Shown here: piece after piece, positions 49,961-61,400 of the stretch
Numbering within the stretch: position 1 is the first letter of the stretch
How the letters are laid out: each line of letters starts with the position of its first letter
Assembly: GCA_019914945.1 (NCBI GenBank)
Contig: CM034102.1
Location: 2,531,501 to 2,595,500 of the forward strand
Source: Typha latifolia
Lineage: Eukaryota > Streptophyta > Magnoliopsida > Poales > Typhaceae
Direction of reading: 5' to 3'
Length of the DNA stretch: 64,000 nucleotides
The notes under the pieces: model-generated
The model's database searches: none
What the model saw: the letters and a program-made list of their open reading frames with translations, nothing else
Told to the model about the DNA's origin: nothing
Translations under genes and position numbers: made by a program

Positions 49961-49961
49961 G
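49918..49961. repeat. (AAG)n microsatellite in the PTI1-like promoter/leader
   Basis: Imperfect GAA/AAG repeat, pyrimidine-rich on the gene strand. Such CT-rich tracts are frequent in plant leaders. Confidence 0.85.
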
Positions 49962-52900
49962 CGGTGGCTAAATCCGAATCATTTCGCTTCGGGCGACAGC
50001 GGAGCTTCGCATTAAAGCGCTGCCTTCCAACTTACTCTTTTTATTATATTTTATTTGCTTTGCTCCTTTTTTCCAGCTCCTGCTCTTAACTTATACATAA
50101 TAGAATACAAGTTTTTTTTTTTTCTTCTTCTTAAAGTCCCCCACATTCTTGTGCCATAAATTCGAATTAGGGGTGTAATCCAGCATTGAGCTTAATGTAA
50201 TAGAATTATAGGAAATATTACTCATTGTTTGTATATAAGTGTTATAATTATTTCGACTCTTATTCAGCCTACTTTATTTTCGAGCTTATTTTGAAGACAA
50301 AGCTCGGCTTTGGGCCTCTGGCTTAATTATTTTGACGGCCCTAATTCAAATTAGTGATAACACTAATATAAAACAGTTGGTTTTTTTTTTTTGGTTCTCT
50401 AAGTGCCTAAATTGAAAAAATATTTTAGGGGCTTCACTTAATTTGGTAGTAGGTTACAGTGGTTATTTTCGCCTGGATATTAATTGGCGGGCGTTATATT
50501 TTATCGGACTAAGCGTGCCGACATCCACTTCATTGCCTACCAAACTGGGTCGTTACGTTAGTAGTGGGTTTGATAAGTCTCGTAATTAGACTCGCGCACG
50601 TGCCACGCACGTTTCCTTAAAAAAGAATGCAAGGAATAAAGTAATTTATTTATTTATTCATTTATTTTGTTTTTCTTTTTTCTTAGGGAAAATTTTTAAA
50701 TAACATTCTATATTTTAGTGAATTTGTGATTGGCACTAGTTTTTATGCTCTTTTTTTTTTAATTTAACACCTCCCTTTTTTTCTACTATAATTAATAACT
50801 AATTTTATATTAGACTATGGTTTATTTTTATTCTAAAAGATATTTTAATTTATGAACTGGCTTGATTCGATTCGTAGCAGTTGAGATTCAAGTTTGCACG
50901 AGATTTAAAATCTATGGGTGGAGGCACAGATTCCAAGGTGAGGTATGGTGGTGGTAGGCTGGCAGTGATGGGGTGGCACCGGTAGGGATGATGGTGGTAG
51001 TGGCTTACGGATGTGGATGCGATAAATAGTTGAAGGCTATGATTGGCCTACAATTGTAGTAGCGAGTAAGGATAAAAACTGTACGGGAGATAGAGATGGT
51101 TAAGATAGAGAGATGAAGGGAGAGAAACAGGCCTGCCCTATAGGACTAAGGGGATCGACGAAAGAGAAAGATTAAAAGCTAAATGAGACCTTGTCAACGG
51201 AAGAGGTGACACTTAAAGAGGGAGGAGGGAGATGTAAAGGCCGGCGGCCTAGTTGAAAGAGATGCCAGGACGAAAGTCAATTAATCTTTCAGTTCAAGCA
51301 TATCTAAAATACACTAGAGGAATCGTGAATAGATCTAGAGGTTGGCGATGTTATCCAACTAGTTTGATAATATTCGGACGTCTGTAGCAGAGCAGGATTC
51401 AACTAATTAAATAAACTAAATCAAATAATCAAATAAGATAATTAGACTCAATCCATTAAGCCCAATCTCCCTTTGATGTGATCCGATCTGATCCGGTTCA
51501 CATAAGATCTCACCTTAACTAAATATTTGGGAATGATATATTTGGTTGAGTCTTGATGTTTTATATTCGGTAAGGTACTTTGAGTTAAGTTATTTAGTTT
51601 GATAATTTTTTTTAGTATATTTCACTTAATCTAAGAATTTGATTAAGTTTAGTTAACATAATTAATAGCATGCTATTTTTTACACGCATCTGATAAACAA
51701 AACCATTTAAATTGTAAATATTAAAAATAAAGAGTGTAACCATAAAAAAAAAGAATTTCTTTTGAAACACTTGGTTTCTTTTTAGATATTCAAGAAAGTT
51801 AACCAACCGATATATTTTGATCTATTTAGTAGTAAACGAATTAAAATACCTTCAGATTTAATATATAATTATCAGAAATTAAGTAAAAGGACATCCATAT
51901 AAGAACAATATGTTTTTGAAAGATATTTAATTTAAAGAGGTGAGTTTTTTTAGGGGTATATATTGAAGAAAAGAAAAACCAAAAGGAAACTTTCAAAATA
52001 TAGAGATGTTTCTCTTCATGCAAAGAGTTTATCTAATAAATAAGCGAGAAGAGAATATAAGCAGAAGAAAACTTTATTGTTAGTTTATGCACCAGACGGT
52101 AATACTCTCTTATCTTATTCGGTTCTCTCTATTTTTATTTATTTACTTAGATATTTACTGAAAAGTATAATATTATAATTTAGTTATATTTAGTATATAT
52201 AACTGAGCATATATATATTTTTTATAATCGATTCACTTTTTATTATGATAGAATACACATAATTTATATATGTGATGCACATCACTAGAATTTCTTATTA
52301 CAAATTAAAAAAATATTTTTTTTATAAAAATGAGCTCTTACTGTGGCTCAATATATAGTTGAGAACCATATATAATTAATTGCATATCATTGTCACACAT
52401 ACCTGTCAGAATTCTTGAGAGCCAATATATAATGCAAATAATTTAGCAATAGCTATGCATTGAGTTGACTTTGAGATAAACCATCTAACTAATATTAGCA
52501 AAGATCTTGAGAGGAAGATTATTAAATCATATACACAATTTCCATACTTTCGGATATCTCTTTAATCTGTATGGCATATCTTAGTAGAATAGGTTTCTTT
52601 AATCACACTGGAGGTGTCATTCCATCTATCAAAATCTATAAACTCAAGCTTAGTTTCATATCCTTTTATTGAGATCTATATAACATATTTAGAACTGTAA
52701 TAAAAAGCTAGCAATCTGAGACCAAATCAATTTGTTGTTTTAGTTATCATGTATCATTCTGTCATAAACACTCATCAACAATTGAAAGATTTGAGTTGTC
52801 ATAACATAAAAATAGAAGCTATGAATTTGTTATATATGTTGTAAAGATAACTTAAAATTATACACGTTGTTAGTCAGGAAGAGATTATGAGTCAACTACT

Positions 52901-53425
52901 ACTAAGTCTTATCATCAAATTATCTAATATTTCCCTCATTTTTATCCTAATTTTTTAGTGGATAAAAAGGTGGCACAACTGATGTCTTTATTATGAAATC
53001 TAAGTTGACTATCGTATCATTTACTATCAACAAACACATTGTATTACACATATTCGACAATTATAGCAGCAATTAAAATTACATGCATAAAAGCAAAAGA
53101 TTTATAATAAGATTATGGTCGTCGGATGTATGTGGATTATATGAACCTGCCTAGCTATTGGATCCTATCACTGTCCGACAGTACCATCTGTAGCACTTCG
53201 ATTGTCAAACGAGAATCTATTTGCAAAATAAGCCATTTTTTATTGGATTTCTTATTGTTCTGCTCCAAATCCTTTCGGTATGTCTACTTCCGAATGATGT
53301 CACGCCCACGCCCTTCTTGGATGTCAAACTCGTATGTTCAAATATATGTATTCCGTATCCAAAGTAAGAAACTTTGTGAATTCGAGAGAGAGAGAAGAGA
53401 GAGCCCTTCGTCTTCTGAGCAAGAA
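49962..53425. other. gene-poor region between divergent PTI1-like and SLC35F genes
   Basis: About 3.5 kb, mostly AT-rich, with no exon pattern on either strand. A GC-richer patch (about 50870-51500) with GGTGGTGG-type repeats and GATCCGATCTGATCCGG has no open frame of note and may be old element-derived DNA. The right end holds the SLC35F promoter and leader (GAGAGAGAG just upstream of 53426). Confidence 0.55.
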
Positions 53426-56163
53426 ATGGCGATGGATTCGCTCAGTTGCTTGGACAGCGAGAGGATGAGGAGAAGATTCGATGCCATAAAGGCGAAGAAA
53501 ATGGTTATTGGATTAGTTCTTGGGCAGTTCGCCTCTCTCCTCATCACTTCCACTAGCTTCTCTTCCTCCGAGCTCGCGCGGCAAGGTTCTTCGTCACTCT
53601 CCTTGTTTTCTTTGTTTGTTCTTTTCTTCTCTTCGTTTTTGCGAAGACCCAAATTGAAATTTCTTTATTGCTAGTGAATCAAATCTTATTTTTGTTTTTC
53701 TTTTTGAGGAGTTTTTCAAGCTGATTTGAATTTTTCTGTTGATGGGTTGTTGGAATTTTTGGAAATGGATGATGGTGGGAGTCAGATTTCAATGCTCCGA
53801 CTTCGCAGTCGTTGATTAATTACGTGCTTCTTGCGGTTGTTTATGGAGCTGTGGTGATTAATCGCAGGAGATGGCTGAAGGTTCTTTACGTCTTCCCATT
53901 GAAATATATATATATATATATATATACATGAATGCTCTGTCTGGGCTTGAATTGAGTTGCTATTTCTTTTAGTGAATTCTGAATGAAATATGTTGAAAAG
54001 TCTTCTTAGACACTATATTTATTGGATTGCTTGTCTGATGTGCTCAGGTCCCAGAGCACTTTTTATATATATAGAGTTAACTGCATAACTTGGGTGGACA
54101 ATTTTGGGGTTTTGTTTCATGTGCTTCAAATTGCTAGGGAATTAGTAATATTCTTGTTCTGGGTGTATAATTTTGTATTTCAACCTTGGCATATCTTAAT
54201 CCAAAACAAGCTGGAACTAATGATTATACCTTTTATCCGGCTTTAAGGATAGATTGATTCCCCACTTGTTCTGATTCTCTTGTTTAGGATCTTCAGATTC
54301 TTTTCATTACTCCTAATAGCTTTATCTATGATCTCCTAAAATGACAATCTTTCTAAATTATTCTCTTCTTACAGTCAAGCTGGTACTACTATCTGGTGCT
54401 TGGTATCGTTGATGTGGAGGCCAATTATCTTGGTGAGTAGTTCTCTTATGAATGAGAGAATTATCAAAATCATCTTTTGACTGCATTGTTTTCATTGTTT
54501 TTTCAATAATTTAGATTTCTCAGCACCGACAAGAATGCGAAATTTGATTTAAGCTGCATGTCTGGTTATATAACTCAATGTCAAATTTCTCCTTTTTCTT
54601 TTTTTGTTAATTTATTCTTGTACAGAAGTTTATCTGTTTTCTTCTTTAATGTAGTTGTGAAGGCTTATCAGTACGCATCTTTGACAAGCATCATGCTTCT
54701 GGATTGCTGGGTGATTCCATGCGTCATAATTCTGACCTGGTTGTTCCTGAAGACAAAGTATACTTTCATGGAACTCATTGGTGCAGCCATCTGTGTCGGT
54801 GCTGCTGTGTTAGTTGTATTTTCTGATGCATATGCAAGTGATCGAGAAGCAGGTAACAAAGTCCTTCAAATGTCAATTTATTTGGGACTATTTTACAATC
54901 ATCTGACCTACAAGTTATGGTATATATTGTTTGTTTAGATGGTATAAAGTCAATCTCATAATCTTGGGTTTAGATTGTATGGCTGTATTAATTTCGATTC
55001 GTGAGGAATGTTAAAATTGTTTTAGAAGCTAGCATATATAAGTACCTCTAGATGATAAATTTTAGTTAGAGATCTGCTCAAAATCGTAAGGTGGAAAGAG
55101 GATAGATAATAGACATTTGCTACTATAATTACATGTTATTTCCTCCTCTTCCTTACTCTCATCCTCTCATATGAGAGACTTCTTTGAGTACTTATATGCA
55201 GATTTGTCCAGGCTAATCCTAGTTAAAACTCCATGTATTGATCTGTTTCAACATTTGAGAGGAATTAGCCACTGTATCAGCAATATCTTTTCACTGTGTT
55301 TCAGTTGCTGTTAAAGTATACTTCTTCTATTATTTCTATTCCTGTATTATTAAAAAGTTGGCGTATTTATTAACATTTGCGATGGTTTGCAGGAGGGCCG
55401 AACCCTGTGAAAGGCGATATGTTTGTCCTTGCAGGGTCCACACTGTATGCAGTCAGTAATGTTGGTGAGGTATTGCCATCTGATGATCTTGTATTAGCAT
55501 TTAATGAAAAAAGTAGCTTCCTAACATGGATGTGTTCAGAAAGCTACTATTACTATTTTTTGTGGAACCCCTGCCTATGGAGGTGCACACAAATCGAGAG
55601 ATTGATCTAATATGCAACGCAACTTCCCAATTAGCAGTAATATTTTCTTAATTAATTTTCCATAAAAATAAGATCAAATGTCATTTCTTTTGCATGAATT
55701 AGATGGTTGTACCAACAGTCAGTATCAACAGAAATTCTCTATGTATTTGACAGACATTCTGGTAAAGAAGAAACAGGATACTAATGTTTAAAACGGTATG
55801 AAGAAAAGCCAACATGATAGATTTTCATCAGCTAGATTATTGGTTTGACTTACCTTTATGATCTTTCTTTTGGCTAGTATTCTCATGAATTACTCAATTG
55901 ACTTTGGTTGCTTTTGTAGTCCCCTCTTTTCTGATTTGTCGTTATGTATTGACGGTATCTTTGAGTCAACTATTAACAAATTTTTAACTATCAATGAGAA
56001 TAACATCTTCTCTCTCTAACATTTTTAGGAGTATTTGGTGAAGAAGGGAGATAGAATTGAGGTGATGGCAATGCTCGGATCGTTTGGAGCAGTTATAAGC
56101 GCTTTGCAAATGTATCCTCCGACTTCGAAGTAATAATTGGTGTTCCAGTGCATGAGACTCATG

Positions 56164-56202
<39 letters not shown>

Positions 56203-56559
56203 AAAATTTTCAACTCGGTGCACATCACATGAAAGTAAATCAACAAGTGATGACTAAAAGGACTCTCTTGTGAGGAATAGCCTTTTTTGCATGTCTTTTT
56301 TTATTCTCTTTTCCTTTCTAGTTGACCTTTTCTCAGGCAAAATTGTCATCATGAAGATGTGCATTACTAATAATTTTCGGCGAACTGTATCTTTCCTTGA
56401 TATTCCTTTAGAAGCATACTTGAGCGCAATGAGCTTAGAGCGACTAAATGGACGGCTGGTGCAGTAAGTCTCTCTCTTATAAGTTTAGATGGACACTGAA
56501 AAATAGTTTAATAAGAACATCATAACTATAATTATTAGATCTTGTGTCAGTTAAGGAAG

Positions 56560-56634
<75 letters not shown>

Positions 56635-57379
56635 TTGAATATACAAAATCTTATTTTCCCCGACTTTATATGCGAATGAGATTGTTAAATAATAGGTTTT
56701 TTATCATATGATTTCAGGTGCTACCTTTCCTTGGCTTTGCATTGGCAATGTTCATTTTCTACTCCACAGTCCCTACTATACTTAAGGTATGTCAAATAAC
56801 GCATATGTATCATGATGTGATTGCTTTATCTTGCAATGAGTTGATGTTGATCAACTATACTCTGTTACATACTTCATTCTAAATCATGCAGATATGTGGA
56901 GCAACTATGCTTAACCTTTCACTCTTATCGTCGGACATGTGGGGTGTTCTAATCCGCATCTTTGCTTATCATCAGAAGGTTGTCACTTGCTATTTTGTTA
57001 TATATGCATACATATATTTGATCTCAAATGTCTCTAAGTGAAGTAACTATATGCTCGCAGGTCGATTGGATGTATTTCATAGCTTTTGCAGGTGTCTTGA
57101 TTGGCCTCGTGATCTACTCCAAGTAATTATGCTCATGCAAACTTAAAATTTATGTTTACCTTTACGTTTCAGTGTTAAATAAAGTTTGACAACCATGCAT
57201 ACCTGTGTGAATGCAGAGGCTCCAAGGAGGAAGGGCAAACCCAAACAGCCCAAGTTGCTGAAGCTAGTGATGAACATGTTGAACAGGATAAGGGAATGGA
57301 TGAAGAGGTAGCAATAGGCCATCCAGTTCAAGGGAGTAGTTTAGAAGTCACTGGCCAGAGTTCTGGACATGTTATGTAA
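53426..57379 (+). CDS. SLC35F-family membrane transporter
   Basis: Eleven exons: 53426-53585, 53786-53880, 54375-54432, 54655-54852, 55393-55469, 56029-56111, 56412-56463, 56718-56786, 56892-56978, 57061-57122, 57217-57379. They give 367 aa. About ten hydrophobic helices are visible, for example MVIGLVLGQFASLLI, LINYVLLAVVYGAVVI, LELIG-type AAICVGAAVLVVFSDAYA and FIAFAGVLIGLVIYS. Family landmarks are DVEANYLVVKAYQYASLTSIMLLD (shown here as two adjoining parts, DVEANYLVV and KAYQYASLTSIMLLD), GSTLYAVSNVGEE and LLSSDMWGVLIR. The C-terminal 50 residues are hydrophilic and acidic, likely cytosolic. SLC35F1/F2-like (DUF914) proteins belong to the drug/metabolite transporter superfamily; the plant substrate is not known to me. 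The start is the first of two close Mets (MAMDSL). Intron 6 is a U12-type intron. Confidence 0.9.
53904..53926. repeat. (AT)n microsatellite in SLC35F intron 2
   Basis: About 11 AT units shortly after the exon 2 donor at 53881. Confidence 0.9.
56112..56411 (+). other. U12-type (minor spliceosome) intron, GT-AG subtype
   Basis: The donor reads GTATCCTCC, 8 of 9 matches to the U12 consensus RTATCCTTY. TTCCTTGAT at 56393-56401 matches the U12 branch consensus TTCCTTRAY completely. It lies about 11 bases before the AG at 56410-56411, inside the narrow spacing typical of U12 introns. Removal joins CAA-AT|A-AGC in phase 2 and gives the family sequence QISILERNEL. Confidence 0.85.
56167..56200. repeat. 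(AT)n microsatellite inside the U12-type intron
   Basis: Seventeen AT units, 55 bases after the donor. Far from the branch site. Confidence 0.95.
56562..56631. repeat. compound (CT)n-(TA)n microsatellite in SLC35F intron 7
   Basis: About 19 CT units followed directly by about 14 TA units. Confidence 0.95.
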
Positions 57380-58451
57380 CCGTAATCGGTTCTCGCTGGC
57401 TTAAACAAATAAGGTATGCTTTATTGTGATGTTTCAAATGAAAGAGTCAAGGGCAAAAGCAAGGAATGTGAGAGTGGAACTATCAGTTGGGCAGGTTCAT
57501 GTTGCACATACTCTTATCAATGAGGAGCAGAAAATGACAATGGGAGATAGAAGGAAAGCAAGCACCTTTTGAACTTGGAGTTTATGGGATGATCCTTTGC
57601 ATCTCATTCTTTCCATCATTGTTTTGTAATGAGCATGATCATTGCCTTCAAAAGTGTGTACTGTTTCTCAGTGGAATTGTTTTTATCTCTGAATAAATCC
57701 TGAAAATAAATAGATGTGTTTCTTCTTTTTTTCTGCAAGACCTTCATGCTGCATGGATGATATCTCATCATCCTTCTGATGCTTGTAATTTTGTTGATGT
57801 AACTTAAGGTTTTAATGCAGTCTTGCCTGTCATATATTTATATCTAAAATTGCAATTTTTCATTCATCGGATGTTAGAATTTATGCCTGAAATTAGCCAC
57901 TTCAAGTACAGAAAGTATGACAAGTATTCAGCCAAGAATGGCAAAATTCTCATAAAAAGAAGACAATTTTAACCAAAGCGAATCACTAGTACAAATTTCT
58001 TCATACATAAATGACTTTATTTAGAGCGTTATAAAAAAAAAGCTGCAATTATTCGTCAGGTGGTACCGCAACTTTCACCAAATCTTTCATCCCCATTCCT
58101 CTGATTGAAAAAAAAAAATCTTCACCAAGCCTTTAACAAGTTTCATAAAACCAAAAAATTCTCAGGGTCAGCTGTGGATAGTTGGACATGAAACCGCATG
58201 ATGCCGTCATCCTTTTAGGGAACGCGAGCTATATGATTCACGCAGCCACACAGCTCAAAGCTTCCAAAACCAACATAACTAGAAAGCACTGGATGACGCC
58301 TCGCAATTCTCTATAGTTATGCCGTTAGCATACAAGTTAATGCATGCATATTATTGCAAAGTAAATCTTATAACACTGAAAGAAAGCAGTGGAAATTTAA
58401 CTATTGTGATGAACTATGTTACATATGGAAAGGAGAGGCAACTCTGAAAAG
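57380..58451. other. convergent 3' flanks of SLC35F and the At3g49140-like gene
   Basis: No coding sequence. AATAAA at 57692-57697 is a plausible SLC35F poly(A) signal, about 310 bases past the stop. The right part should include the 3' UTR of the minus-strand gene. Confidence 0.6.
57692..57697 (+). promoter_or_regulatory. candidate poly(A) signal of the SLC35F gene
   Basis: AATAAA in gene orientation downstream of the stop codon, following a T-rich stretch. Candidate only. Confidence 0.45.
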
Positions 58452-61400
58452 CTACAATTCCCTGACACCAACATTTGTATCTTTACAGTTTTTACGGTGA
58501 TAGCGTGGAAAAAGCATCCGTTTAATCTTCTTTTCAGCTGCACTTTCAGATAGGGCCTGCATTAAGACATAGGGAATGAGCTTAGACCATAAGAAAATTT
58601 GATAGCACTGCTATAATAAAATAACCATGAACATTACAAAGACAAACTGATCAGTCTAATCATCTTCTTTGCCAATGGAATAGTACAAATATGACATATT
58701 AAGGTCATTTAAGCATCACAGATGAAGATTAAAGATAAATGTGAAGAGGAAGATAAAAGGACCACAGCTAATTAGCAAATAGCTTCCAATGTCGCCTCTG
58801 TTTCTGGGAACTTCTATCATGCCATCGTGGCACTGATAAAAAATCAACAATCACACCCAAGAAAACATAATTAAATTGCCCATATTTAAAGGGAAGCATA
58901 TGAAAGGGAAGAAAAAGAAACTTACTCGTGAATTAAAGGAAAAGCGAAGAGTTTGAGCCTCTAGGCCTGAAAAAACTCTTACATCCATGCCACGACTGTC
59001 GACACCTATCAGATTTGCCCCCTGTGTAAATAGGCCAGTCAGCCTTAGACTAATTGAGACAGAAGAATGTGTTTTCAGAGTACTGGGATTATAAATATTA
59101 TGGCAAAATATCTCTAGCATAGTCACTTATTATCAACATAAGGCAAGTGATAATCTAGAATTAGAATTCTAGATGTAATGATGTAACTCATGTAAAAAGC
59201 AAGTCGGTCTTAATTTGTACACACATTGAATAGGACAGGCTCGGAAGAATATAGTGAAAAGAACATACAACATTACAACAACTGAAACATGCGGAAGCAG
59301 AACAGATCTTGGATATATACCATCATAATTAAGTCACAGGCTAAAGGAAACGGGTAGAAAAGTGAGTAAAATACAAGCAAACAGCTAACGGATGCATATT
59401 TTATTATCTGAAAAGAGTGCTGCTACTATCTAAATGTGCTAAACTCATCCAGCAAAGCAATTTGACTGAGCAGGCAGATATATAAAGGAATCATTTATAG
59501 CAAATTCTGGGTGTTCAAGGATCAAAATTCTGGATCTGAAATTATGGGACAGGAAAGTCTTACCTCAACATTGAGGCCCTTCCTCCTGCGACAGAGTGCT
59601 TTGAGAGCAGTAGTGCATTGAGTTCCATATTCATTAATGCGTTCTATAATTGACGAGGCCGACTGTGCAAGAATATCAGGTTCTGCATCTTGAAAATCTT
59701 GCAGATTTACCATGGACTGCAATAATCGGATAAAAAAGGTGAAAAGAGAAAGATTGAAAGGTCAACTGTGACTTGTAAAGCTTTTCTTTCTTTCTTCTTG
59801 ATCATCATCATCTTCTTCTTTTTCATCATCTTATTCATGTTCTTTTTCTTTGTGTATGTGTGTATGTGTGTGTCAGAGAGAGAGAGAGAAGAGAGAGAGT
59901 CTTGTAAAGCTTGTTCTTAAAAATCTTCCACATGTTTAACAGCCACATTTAAAGCTAAGGTGTTCTGAGTATTTGTTTAAGGACAGAATGAACATTATAT
60001 TTGTATGCTTATTATTACTTTATTAGTCACGATTGACCTCAAAAGATATGGAGTGCTTGCCTTGTTACCATACACAGAAAGCAGCTCGATTGTCATTATT
60101 TCCAGCTTGTAGTATGTGGAACTCATGTTGCTTCTGTCATCTTTAGACATAAATCTCAATGTTTCACCATCTAGAAAGAACATCAAGAACTATAAAACCA
60201 AGTTGCCTATCTAAATAAAGGGTAAAGGAGGGGAGGAGGTATTGCATACCAATTAATTCATAAGATCCAGCCACTAGATCCTCTTCTTTCTCAAATTCAT
60301 CTGTGGTTTCAACAAATACATATAAAGGAACAAAGCAATCCAATGAGTATAGGACTAGAACCGTGGTGGTTATGAAATATTAAGTACCTCTCCTATCTGA
60401 TATATAGCCATCATCATCCATGTGGAATAACCTCCTTAGATAAGATTCTTCTTCTATGAAAGCAGGTCTAAGGCATCCGACAATGGAAATACCATTTGAT
60501 GGACAGTCCATCTTCTTACCGTGCTTGGCATGAACTGCCTAAGGAAGCAATTACAAAGAGAATCTTATTTTAAAGTGTTTAAACTGACAAGCATATGGAA
60601 CAATTAAATGAACCTGCAGTCATATAGTCATACCTAAAACAATAAGCCAATAAGAATCAAATCAGAGTATTCTGGTCTGGCCTATTACTAAAATGGCATT
60701 CCACGATTAAAAAGAGAAGAAAGAGTAAGGTCATGAAGATAGTTCATGAATTAGTTTAGTTCCAATATGTCTTTTCTCTTGTGAGAATGCAGTGTGATAA
60801 TAAGATGTGATTTATACACTTGAGAAACATTCAATTACATGCTTATTATCCTTGAAGATAAACCAATCTGACTGTTCTTCTGGCTTATAAGTTATAAGTG
60901 CTTTCTCAACATTAGTTCAATGGTCTTAACACTATTTGGACAAAACTTACCAAAATTCAACAATTACTAATTATTTAAGCAACACGAGAAGCTACTTCTA
61001 ACTCAATACTTCAAGATAAAATATCCAAGCAGAGCAGAAAGCTAAATCTAAAAAATGATAATTGACTATGATTCCAGGGCTTGCCAACTCCAGCCTCCCT
61101 TGCCTTCTATAAGCTTCCTGTCTCACTTCAGACCTCCTCTACCATCATAATTTAAGTGAACCCATGTTTATGTATATCATCATCATTTAATCGTCTGAGA
61201 GGCTTATTCAATGAAGATCCAAACAATGCTCACTATTTTGCCCTTCACTAAAAACTAATAATTTAGTAACCACAATTACACAGTTTTATCAGAAGAACAA
61301 GTTTATTCACCTTGATTTAGGCCATTACAATCCAGTTCAACATAAACCAAGTTATTGAGTTGCAAAATAGTTAATCCACAGATACCTTTGTCAAGCAATT

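Noticed and set aside
53126..53425. Upstream in-frame extension of the SLC35F gene
   Set aside because: The frame is open from an ATG at 53126, but the added residues have no family similarity and a purine-rich leader precedes 53426, where family-like sequence starts.
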